A stretch of DNA of 27,123 nt from an uncultured Oscillospiraceae bacterium (lineage in GTDB: Bacteria > Bacillota > Clostridia > Oscillospirales > Ruminococcaceae): positions 1-27,123 of the forward strand of contig CAKTAM010000016.1 in assembly GCA_934527255.1 (NCBI GenBank). Direction: 5' to 3'. The notes beneath the pieces are model-generated. The model was not told the origin of the DNA. It saw nothing but the letters and a program-made list of their open reading frames with translations, and made no database searches. The translations under genes and the position numbers were made by a program. Below are positions 1 to 9,400 of the stretch, piece by piece. The stretch's first letter is position 1; each line of letters opens with the position of its first letter.

Positions 1-804
1 GATCTGCACCTTGCCGTTCAGCTTGGGGAAGCGCTCCTCCACCAGCTGCGCCACGGCGCGGGCATCCTCCATGCAGGCCGATTCGGAAATAAAGCACTTG
101 CCGCTGTATTCCAGCCCGCCCTCGGCGTGCTCCTGCATTTTATCGACGATCATCTTGATGACGGCCTGCTTGCCGCGCACCTTGTAGCGCGGGATCAGAC
201 GGCCAAGATTATCCATATTCAGCAGCGGGCAAATTTTAAGTACCGTGCCGAACCAGCCGGACGCCTTGGAAACGCGCCCGCCCTTGATGTAAAAGGTCAG
301 ATCGGTCGAGAAGAACCAGTGGTGTACCCGCAGCTTGTTCTTTTCGGCCCATGCGGCCAGCTCATCCAGGCTCAGCCCCTCGTCGCGCAGGTCGGCCAGC
401 TTATCCATCAGCAGGCCATAGCCGGAGGAAGCGCCCAGCGAATCCACCACCAGAATGCGGCGGCCGGGATACTTTTCCATCAGCTCCTCTGCGGCCATGC
501 GCGCCGAGTTGGAAGACCCCGACAGGCCCGAGGAAAGCGAAACGTGCAGCACATCCAGCCCCTGTTCCAGAAACGGGGTAAAATACTCGGTAAATTCGCC
601 TATGCTGACCTGTGCCGTTTTGGTATCGGCCCCGGCCGCCATGGCGGCGTAAAACTGGTCAAACGGCATGGTCTGCCCCAGGTCGTCGGGGTAGGAAACG
701 CCGTCCAGCATGTAATGGAAGCAAACGTAATGAATGTCGCGCGCCTGCATATGCGCATGGGAAAGATCGGCCGTGGAGCAGCAGCTGAGAACATAACCTG
801 CCAT
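1..804 (-). CDS. DegV family protein (partial, C-terminus off the left edge)
   Basis: The 268 codons present begin MAGYVLSCCSTADLSHAHMQ and match the DegV (EDD) family. Members bind a single fatty acid and some act as FakB subunits that present it to the kinase FakA. Family signatures seen are the N-terminal CSTADL strand and loop, the TAQVSIGEF segment (about residues 63-71), the SLSSGLSGSSNSAR loop that contacts the carboxylate (about 89-102), VVDSLGASSGYG, and the GGRVSKASGW segment. The start at 804 is chosen because AAAGGA lies about nine bases upstream, and a sigma-A-like promoter sits further out. The frame is open to base 1, so roughly the last tenth of a typical 280-290 aa protein is missing. 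No fakA is visible here, so the physiological partner and lipid are unknown. Confidence 0.9.
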   Translation of the reverse strand, partial: MAGYVLSCCSTADLSHAHMQARDIHYVCFHYMLDGVSYPDDLGQTMPFDQFYAAMAAGADTKTAQVSIGEFTEYFTPFLEQGLDVLHVSLSSGLSGSSNSARMAAEELMEKYPGRRILVVDSLGASSGYGLLMDKLADLRDEGLSLDELAAWAEKNKLRVHHWFFSTDLTFYIKGGRVSKASGWFGTVLKICPLLNMDNLGRLIPRYKVRGKQAVIKMIVDKMQEHAEGGLEYSGKCFISESACMEDARAVAQLVEERFPKLNGKVQI

Positions 805-873
805 GATTCACTCGTTCCTTTCGCTTGAAAACGGCCGGGCGGCCGCCGGGGCTCTCCCCGTCTGTTTGTCTTT

Positions 874-902
874 ATTGTAAACAAAAACCGGCGCAAGTGC
901 AA
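874..902 (-). promoter_or_regulatory. sigma-A-like promoter of the DegV gene
   Basis: On the minus strand TTGCAC (897-902) and TACAAT (874-879) are separated by 17 bases. The transcript would start near 867 and carry a GC-rich leader of about 60 bases before the AAAGGA site of the DegV gene. Confidence 0.7.
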
Positions 903-1066
903 GAGGTTTTCCGCTTTTTTCGCGTTGTTTTCGACGGCGGCAGGGGGGTAGGCCGTTTCGGCTTCGCGTGCCGCACCGTCGGGAGGCGCCCACCCCGTTT
1001 TTTCTTTGTTTGCCCGGTGCGGACATCCTTTCACCGCAATTGCATCCGCCTTTTTTGCCGCAGTGC

Positions 1067-1095
1067 TTGCCAAACGCCGGATGCACCGATATAAT
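1067..1095 (+). promoter_or_regulatory. sigma-A-like promoter of the GH78 gene
   Basis: TTGCCA (1067-1072) and TATAAT (1090-1095) are 17 bases apart. The expected transcript start near 1102 gives a leader of about 40 bases that ends in the GGAGG-type site before the ATG at 1141. This argues against starts upstream of the promoter. Confidence 0.8.
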
Positions 1096-1140
1096 AAGGG
1101 AGAGTTCACCGGGTCTCCCGGGGAAAAGGAGGAAAAGGAT

Positions 1141-3318
1141 ATGACGTTTGAAGATCTGTTCGGCAAGGCGCAGTGGATGTCGCCGCAGGCCGACTGTCTG
1201 ACCCCGCTGTGCCGGTGCGAATTTACCGCCGACACGGCCGCCCCGATAAAGCAGGCGGTGCTGACCATCTGCGGTCTGGGCTTTTTTGAGGCGTTCCTCA
1301 ACGGCCGCCGCATCGGCGACGATCTGTTCGTTCCGCCTGACACCAACTATCACACACGCCCCATGCTGGTGAATGACCGCCCCTTTGCCGAGGTGATGGG
1401 CAGCCGCATTCTGTGCCTGCAGTACAATGTAGACGGGCTGTTGGCCGACGGCCGCAACGTGCTGGCCGTGCGGCTGGCCCCCGGCTATTATCACTATGGG
1501 CACATCACGCCGTTCGGCCCGGTGCGGCTGTGCTTCCGCCTGCAGCTTACCGGCGAAGATGGCAGCGTGCGCGAGGTGCTCTCCGGCCCGGCGCTGCGCT
1601 GGCATGAAAGCGAGGTGACCCGCGCCGAGTTCACCATTGGCGAGGATCAGGATTATACCCGTTTTCCGGCCGACTGGCTGGCCGCCGACTGCGCGGCGGA
1701 CGGCTGGCAGCCCATGCTGCCCTCGCCACTGCCGGATACCCGCTATGATCTGACACACTGCCCGGCCGACCGGGTGATCCGCACGCTGACGCCGGTGTGC
1801 ATTTTCCGCCGCGGGCAGACCGCCGTATATGACCTTGGCGAAAACATTGCCGGGCGGCCGCTGCTGGAATGCGCCGCCGGGGCCGAGGTCACGGTGCGGT
1901 TTGCCGAGGAGCGCACCCCCGACGGGCAGCTGGACGAAACCTCCGTCCAGGCGCTGTACGGGCAGCGGCTGAGCGTGCGCAACGACGGTACCCCCCGCAC
2001 CGTCACCGCCCGCACCACCTGGTTTGCCGCGCGCTATCTGGAGGTGACCGGCGACGCCCGCCTGACCGCCTTTGAGGAAATTCACGCTGATGTGGCCGTT
2101 ACCGGGCGGTTTGACTGCTCGGATCCGGTGCTGAACTGGCTGTTTGAGGCCTATCTGCGCACCCAGCTGGCCAACCTGCACGGCGGCATTCCCTCCGACT
2201 GCCCGCACATTGAACGGCGCGGCTATACCGGTGACGGTCAGCTGACAGCCGAAACCGCCATGCAGCTGCTGGACGGCGAAGCGTTCTACCGCAAGTGGAT
2301 GGAGGATATTTCCGACAGTCAGGACCGTTTGACGGGGCATGTGCCATACACCGCGCCCTTTGTCTCCAGCGGCGGCGGCCCCGGCGGCTGGGGCTGCGCC
2401 ATTGTCGAGGTGCCGTACGTTTTCTGGCGGATCTACGGCGACAAGGGCCCCGCGCAGTGGATGTACCCGCAGATGCTGCACTGGTTCGACTATCTGGATG
2501 CGCACAGCGAGGAGGGGCTGGTCACCAGCGAGGAGCCGGGCAATTGGTGCCTGGGCGACTGGTGCACGGCCGAAAAGACCCAGCTGCCGGAGCCGTACGT
2601 CAACACATATTTTTACGCAAAATCGCTGCGCCGCGCGCTGGAGCTTTGCCCGCCGGAGGACCGCGCCGCCCTGCAGGCCCGGCTGGATGCCCGGCTGCAG
2701 GCGCTTTGCCGCCACTATTGGGATGCGGCCACCGGCAGCTTCTGCGGCGGCATTCAAGGGGCGGATGCCTTTGCTCTTGACCTTGGGCTGGGAGATGAGC
2801 GCACACTGAAAAATCTGGTGCAGAAATACCGGGCGCTGGGCTGCTATGACACTGGCATTTTCGGGACGGATATTCTGACCCGTGTTCTGTTTGAACGCGG
2901 GCAGGGTGAGCTGGCCCTTGCCCTGATGGCCAGCCGCGGCCGCTATGGCTATGCCAACTGGATGCGGCAGGGCGCGACCACGCTGTGGGAATACTGGACA
3001 GGCGAACGCTCGCACAGCCACCCGATGTTCGGGGCTGCGGTGCGTTATCTGCACCAGTATGTGCTGGGCATTCGCCAGCTGCCGGACAGCGCCGGATTTG
3101 ACCGTGTGCTGATCGCCCCCGCGCGCCTGCCCGCGCTGGCGTTTGCCCGCGGCGCGCTGCGCACGCCGCACGGCGAGCTTGCCGTCGAATGGGCCCGATT
3201 GGACGACCGCATTCAGTTTGCCGTCACGCTGCCGCAGGGCGTTTCGGCCAGCCTGTGCTGGAACGGCGAGACCTATGCGCTGCAGCCCGGCTGTCAGCGA
3301 TTTACATTTTCCTTCTGA
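1141..3318 (+). CDS. alpha-L-rhamnosidase-like glycoside hydrolase, family GH78
   Basis: This 725 aa protein probably removes terminal alpha-L-rhamnose from plant glycosides or pectic chains by inversion. The N-terminal half is beta-rich, with accessory and rhamnosidase N-like domains (about residues 25-320). An (alpha/alpha)6 barrel follows (about 335-640), then a C-terminal beta domain. The acidic cluster DCPHIERRGYTGDG places D353, E358 and D365 at the spacing of Bacillus RhaB D567, E572 and D579. TTLWEYW supplies E617, matching the catalytic base region (RhaB E841). No signal peptide is seen, so it should act in the cytoplasm on imported oligosaccharides. The ATG at 1141 follows AAAGGAGGAAAAGGAT, and the in-frame extension to 1006 starts upstream of the promoter. 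No transporter or rhamnose catabolic gene is adjacent, so the substrate is inferred from the family only. Confidence 0.88.
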   Translation: MTFEDLFGKAQWMSPQADCLTPLCRCEFTADTAAPIKQAVLTICGLGFFEAFLNGRRIGDDLFVPPDTNYHTRPMLVNDRPFAEVMGSRILCLQYNVDGLLADGRNVLAVRLAPGYYHYGHITPFGPVRLCFRLQLTGEDGSVREVLSGPALRWHESEVTRAEFTIGEDQDYTRFPADWLAADCAADGWQPMLPSPLPDTRYDLTHCPADRVIRTLTPVCIFRRGQTAVYDLGENIAGRPLLECAAGAEVTVRFAEERTPDGQLDETSVQALYGQRLSVRNDGTPRTVTARTTWFAARYLEVTGDARLTAFEEIHADVAVTGRFDCSDPVLNWLFEAYLRTQLANLHGGIPSDCPHIERRGYTGDGQLTAETAMQLLDGEAFYRKWMEDISDSQDRLTGHVPYTAPFVSSGGGPGGWGCAIVEVPYVFWRIYGDKGPAQWMYPQMLHWFDYLDAHSEEGLVTSEEPGNWCLGDWCTAEKTQLPEPYVNTYFYAKSLRRALELCPPEDRAALQARLDARLQALCRHYWDAATGSFCGGIQGADAFALDLGLGDERTLKNLVQKYRALGCYDTGIFGTDILTRVLFERGQGELALALMASRGRYGYANWMRQGATTLWEYWTGERSHSHPMFGAAVRYLHQYVLGIRQLPDSAGFDRVLIAPARLPALAFARGALRTPHGELAVEWARLDDRIQFAVTLPQGVSASLCWNGETYALQPGCQRFTFSF

Positions 3319-3398
3319 CCATGGATGACCGGCAGCCTCCGCCGTCGGTCGAAAAGCGGACGGTCTATAAAGCTTTTCTCTGCTTTTGCGCAAAAAGG

Positions 3399-3434
3399 AA
3401 CGCCCCGGTGCGGCTGCACCGAGGCGTTATTTTT
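3399..3434. terminator. bidirectional terminator between convergent GH78 and subtilase genes
   Basis: An inverted repeat (CGGTGC-GGCT-GCACCG, extended by ACGCC/GGCGT with one extra base) is followed by TTATTTTT on the plus strand and by CCTTTTTG on the minus strand. It lies between two convergent stop codons and can end both transcripts. Confidence 0.8.
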
Positions 3435-3475
3435 CTGCTTTCTGCTTTCTGCACTCCGTCACCGAGTGCGGACAA

Positions 3476-6400
3476 TCAGCTCCGCTTTCTTCTGCCGGAC
3501 AGATACATTGCTGCTGCCGCCATTGCCGCAGACAGCATGCCCAACACCAGATAGAACGTCAGCGGGAACGCATCACCCGTATCCGGCGTGGCAGCGACCG
3601 TGCTGCCGGTGCTGCCCGAATCCGTCGGGGTCGTCGGCTGCGACGGCGTAGTCGGCTCGGAAGGTGTGACCGGCTGCTTAGGTTCGCCGGGCAGCTGTAC
3701 GGTCAGTGCAGTCTCGCCCTCTGCCGTCAGCGTGTCGCTGTCCTCCAGCGTGGTGTGCAGCACATTCGTTGTACGGTCCGTTTCTGCCGCCTCATAAGTA
3801 AAGGTCAGCACGGCGGCATCCCGGCTGAGTGCAGCTTTCTCTGCCCATACAAAATGCACGGTCGCGTTTTCGTCGCGCCAGCTGTAATACTGTGTACCCT
3901 GTACGGAATTCAGCGTCAGAATATCCGCATCATAGCAGATATCATACTTGCCGTTGGTGGACGCTTCGACCGGCACGCGCACAGTGACCGTTCTGGCTTT
4001 GGTATCCACCGTGACCACATCTTTCACCTGCTGGCCGTCCGGTGTAGTCAGCAGCACAACACTGTTCAGTGTACCAGCCGCCGGATCTTCGCCGCCGATC
4101 GGTTCTTCCGGCTTTTCCTCGGCAGGGGTTTCCTGCGTCGGAAGCTCATCCACCGGGGTTTCAGGCGCCGGAGCTTCCGGCGTCGACTCTTCGGGTGCCT
4201 CAGGGATCTCTTCCTCAGGTACTTCTGCAGGCTGCTCGGGTTCGAGCGGTTCTTCCGTCGTCGGTTCTTCCGGTACCGCAGGCTGCTGTGTGGTCTGGGC
4301 GGTCGGTTCGACTGCCTCGGCCGCATTCAGGCAGGCTACCAGAGAGGGGGCTGCATCCGTTGTGTCAGCCGTATTCTGATACAGCGCCACAACCGGGTTT
4401 ACACCCATGCCAAAGCTGCCCAGATTGGCCGCCGTCAGAGAATCGGGATCGATTGCATACAGTGTGGCACAGCCCGCCTGGGTGCTGCTGCTGACAACAT
4501 ACAGGAAACGGCTGTCGAAATCAAACAGCATGGAGGCGCGATAGTCGCCGGTCATACCGGAAACCCCGGTCAGCTTGATACCGGTACTGCCCAGTTTGCC
4601 CACCAGCATACGATAATTGCCCGTAGACTGCACATAAGTGTAGCCAAAGCTCCACATATCACCGCTTTCCGTCAGCACATAATAGTAGTGCGTCGGGTTG
4701 GTGTCATTATAGTAGCCGCTGCCGACATAGGCAATAGCCGCCATACGATCCTCGCGGAAATAGCCGGGCATATCGAACTGGTTCTGATCGCCGTCCTCCT
4801 GTTCGAAATTGAACACTTCCAGCGACAGGCCATTGTTGCAGATTGCGATTAGGTCACCAAATTTGCCAAGCCAAGCCGGAGCGCTGGCCGCATCCGACCA
4901 CAGCTGTTCGGCTGGCAGGTCATTCAGAACCGCCGTTGCCTCAAACCCGGACGGATCGACCGCATACACGGTACCGGCCGCATTGTGCACATACAACTTG
5001 TCATTGTGCAGCGCACCGGCATAATACTCTGCCGCGGCCGCGCCCTGCACTGTCCACGCCTCGGGGGCATCCGTGGTGAATGCCGCCCAGCTGGCGCTGC
5101 CATCGGCCGCCGTGATCAGGCCCTGCATCGTTACGCTGCCGGAAGCACGCACCGTCACCTCGCACGATGCCGTCAGGTGCGGCTCTGCTGCGGTGGTTGC
5201 CGTAATGGTGGTCACACCGGGTGCAACACCGGTAACAACGCCGTTTTTCACGGTGGCAACCGCTTCGTTTCCGCTGGTCCAGTTAACGGTAGCATCACTC
5301 AGGTTCCACGGCTCGGTCGTTGCATACAGCCGGATGACAGAGCCTGCCATTACGGAGGCTTTCTCCTTATCCAGTGTAATGGAGACCGCCGTTTCAGCAC
5401 CGGGCATTTCGGTGCGGATGGAGGTGGGAATATAGAAACCAGTGTAGGCGTTTCCTACCTTGCCCATGCCAGTTTTCACGCCCTTGTCCGGCAGGTAAGC
5501 GGTATTGGTCACCGCTGCCGCGCCGGTTGCGGTATCGATGCGCAGCAGATAGTTCTGCGCGCTGCCGCCCTTTTGCGCCGAAGACTGCACATTCAGATAA
5601 TACAGCTGGTCGTTTTCATGATCCCATGCAAACGAACCGCTGAAGAACGACTGTGCCGGCTTGAGGCTGGTTGTCGTACTGACAGGCTCCAGCGCCTTCA
5701 CCGCACCATTGACCACATCGTCCAGGCTCCATTTATACAGGAACGTATACGCCTGCCCACCGTAGTTGGCCGCATAGAAATTGCCGTCATCATCGATTGC
5801 CAGCGTCAGAATGCGCTGATAGGTTGCCGCGTTGTTTTTGGGCGAATGCACATTGACGGTAAATTCCTTGGTCAGCTCGGCCGTTGCCGTGTTGACGCTG
5901 TACACCGTGCTTGTGGAGGAATCCATCACCAGCGCATACAGCTTGTTCTCCTTATAGCTGTAGGCCATATCGGAAATGTTGACGGTGGCGCCGGTACCGC
6001 CGGTGCCGCGATATTTGCCGATCTTGACGCAGTTGTCAAAACCGTCGTGCTTTGCCACATACAGATAGCCATCCGCCGCTGCCATCAATACATAACCATT
6101 GACGTATTCTGCCGCGTTGACCCGGATGTTCATATGCGGAGCAAACGTATAGGCGCCGTCGGTCTTCAGGTAGGTCAGAGCATATACCTTTTCGGGATCC
6201 AGCTCCATCAGACGGTTGCCGTCAGAGCCGCCCGCCCATTCGCCGCTGGTAAAGGCAAAGAACCGGCCGGTGAAATCCTCCGGCTCGCCGCCGTACTCCA
6301 CTTCATAGGTTACGGTGTTGTTGGCATAGTCGCCCACCATGACCAGGCACTTTTCATGAATCTGCTTATTGGCAATGGCCTGCTGCAGATCCACGGTTGT

Positions 6401-9400
6401 CACACTGGTCTGTCCGGCCTCGGTCTGCTGCGGCAAAGCCTGTCCCAGCAGCTTATTGCCCTTGGCGTCGTACACCTGTACGGCGGCAATATAGTTATTA
6501 TCCGAGGCGGTCACAACCAGATTGCCGGTCTCCTCGTCCTTGGTAATATCCGTTACCACCGGGCGGGTGTTGTCGACCGTCATCGCAGTGGACAGGTATG
6601 CGCCCTTACCCAACGTGCCGGAGGTAATCAGTTCAGCCAGCTGCTGTTCGGTAATGGTTCCGTTCGACGTAATGCCGCCGGTGTTTTTCGCCTTTTCGTA
6701 ATACTCCGGCACAGCCACCATGCTGACCGTCAGCGTATCGCCCTCGGTCACGCCCAGCGAAGAGACCTTTTTATTGATCATCAGGCTGGAGGTTGTCCGC
6801 AGCCAGGAGGCGCCGTTGACGTGATAATACGCGCTGACCCACTGCTCGGTGACGGCGCTCATGTACAGGATGTTATTATTCTGATCGGTGGCAACTGCCG
6901 CAGCAGCAGCAGCATTGCGGATGGGGCTGAAAGCCAGCTGATACAGCGAATCGCTGCTGTTGATTGCCGCGCGCTGCATGGCATCCGGATCGTCCGTGAT
7001 ATAGGGGTTGCCGATCTGGAAGTAAACCGCATCGTCCCCCTCATACTGGATCAGCAGCGTATTGGTCTGCGTAACGCCGGTATAAGGCGCCGTGGTATCC
7101 CCATGCAGCGTGCCCGCGTAGGTTGCACGGTCATACATGGAGGGATCGCTCCAGTTGCCGTAGAAGCCCAGCACCGGGATGGAATGCGTCACATCCGGCA
7201 CTTCTCCTTCTGCGGTAGTCACCGGCTCGACAAAGGTATAGCCCTCTACATACGCGCCGTTGGAATAACTGGCATCCAGTGCATCTTTCTGCGCCTGCGT
7301 CAGAGCAACCTGCACCTGCACGCTGACGGAGCCGTTGGCCGGCACCGTAAAGCGGGCCGTTTCCAGATGGGCCAAAATCAGATGGGCGTCGTAGGAAGTG
7401 GTCTTTCCGTCGCCATCCACATCGCCCGCGGCAACATTCAGTGCAGAGCCGTCGTTATTGCCGACAATATAGTCCAGCAGGGCCTGTGCATCGTCTGCAT
7501 CGGTATCACCGTCGCGATCAACGTCAGCCTCAACCTTCGACTGCGGTACAAAGGTCTCGCCCTCTACCGTATATACCGTCTCAACCGCCAGCGGTGTTGT
7601 TGCCGTATCCAGCCAAGTCACCGGCGCAGCATCCGTCTCACTGACGGTAAACTGATCCTGTGTGAAAAAGCTGCCGGAAAGCGTATAGCTTTTTTCGCTG
7701 TCGGAAAGGTTATTGACAGTGAAAGAATACCGATAAACGCCCTCGCGTGCAGGGTCATCGCCCAATTCGACCTTCACCTTGCCGTCCGCGGCCGAATCGG
7801 TGGCGTCGTCACCCATTTTGATGTACGACTGTGCCGTGACCACGCTGCCCACATTGGCCAGGCCGGCACCCTGCTTGAGCACCGACCAGTACGAGCCGCT
7901 TTTTTCCTCCAGCAGCGGCTGCGCCGTCGACATCAGCAGGCTCTGCGTCAGCATGCGCGCCGACAGACCCGTTTTCTCGCACAGGCCCTTTTCGCGGATA
8001 TACTGTGCAGCCAGTGCCGCCATACCGGCAGTCTGCGGGGCGGCCATGGAAGTGCCGGACATGCCCTCATACTGATCCGTGCCACCCAGCACCGGACCGT
8101 TTGCATTATCCTTATGCGTACCATTGACCGAGTAGATATTCCCGCCGGGGGCAGTGATCTCGGGCTTGATGGTCAGCGATCCGGGTACGCCCCAGGAGCT
8201 GAAATCGCTCATGGTGTAATACGCCGAATCATAGTGTACGCTTGCAATGTCACTGCCAACCGTTAAGGTCCCAAGATAATACGGTGCGCTGCTGCCCTCT
8301 GCCGCAGTTTTCTGCGCGGCGGCGCGCAGAAGCTCTGCATCCGCCTGCGTGATGGCCACGACCGGCTGCGTTTTGGTGTAGTCGGAAAGATCCATGCTGA
8401 CAGTGCCGGGCCGGTTATTGTAAATAATCGTGCCGATAGCGCCGTACTTCACGGCATTTTCCGCTTTCAGATAAAACGAGATGTCTCCGCGCGAGCAAAC
8501 CGCGATCTTTCCCGCCAGCACATCGGCCAGAGCGGCAAACTCCTCCTCCGTACCGACGCCATCAATCATCACATACTGCTGTTCCCCGGCCAGCGTATTA
8601 AACGGCAGGTTCTTTTCACCCGTCTGCGTATAGAACAGCAGTTCGTCACCCACCTTGAGGTATTCGCCGGTAAAGCCGTCGTTATCGACCGAGGCAACAC
8701 TGAGCGAATTGGTAAACGACGAGGGCGAACCGGTCGTGGCAAAGCTGACATCATCGCCATACAGGTAGGAACCGCTTTCGGCGTTTTCCGCCCATGCATA
8801 CGAGTTACCAGCCGACATGGTGACAACCACGCCGCTTTCCGTCAGGCTGTCCATCACGTTCTGATAGGTCAGGCTGCGGGCAAAACCCGGGTTGCCGGAA
8901 CCAAGGGAAAGGTTGATCGAATCCGCCCCCAACACAATGGCATCCTCAATGGCTGCCATATAGTCCGAATCATATGCGCCGCCATTTTTGCCGAACACCT
9001 TCATGATCAGCAGCTGCGCATCCGGGGCAACGCCCTGCACCAGAACACTGTCCAGCGCGGGCACAAATGCACCGTCACGGGCCACATAAGCGTTGGCCGC
9101 CGCAATACCGGCCACATGGGAACCATGCTCACCCTGCGTGTCATCCGCATGGTCAATGGTCAGACTGTTATCAATATAGTTGTAGCCAAAGGCGATTTTG
9201 TCCGTACGGAATAACTCCTGCGCCGTGGGGGCATTCTCGTCCTTGGCAAGGTTCAGCTGATCATACACCGAAGCAATTTTTTCAGCGTCCAGCAACTTCA
9301 GTGAAGTCCGGTACTCCTGCACCGATACTCCGGCCTCTTCCGCCAGCTTTTCCAGCGAATAATCAAACGCCGCCGCATCAAAAGACTGGTGCGCCGTGTC

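Larger units (their letters stand above)
805..1140. other. divergent intergenic region, DegV / GH78
   Basis: These 336 bases lie between two divergent genes and hold both promoters, listed separately. Between them, at about 940-1012, there is a G-rich patch, a small GCCG-TTT-CGGC hairpin, and CACCCCG followed by six T. This looks somewhat like a terminator on the plus strand, but no plus-strand gene lies upstream of it. No credible coding frame was seen. Confidence 0.5.

Noticed and set aside
940..1012. Terminator-like patch upstream of the GH78 promoter
   Set aside because: The stem is weak with a long loop, and no plus-strand gene precedes it; kept only as a remark in the intergenic entry.
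808..3393. Long open frame on the minus strand opposite the GH78 gene
   Set aside because: It is a codon-phase shadow of a GC-rich gene: no ribosome site, Arg/Ala/Gln-rich composition, no recognisable motif, while the plus strand has full GH78 motifs and a promoter.
4985..8266. Plus-strand open frame of over 1000 codons inside the protease gene, with another at 3386-4852
   Set aside because: The translation is rich in Arg, His, Cys and Gln with no domain pattern. The minus strand encodes a continuous, multi-domain S8 protease with signal peptide and anchor.
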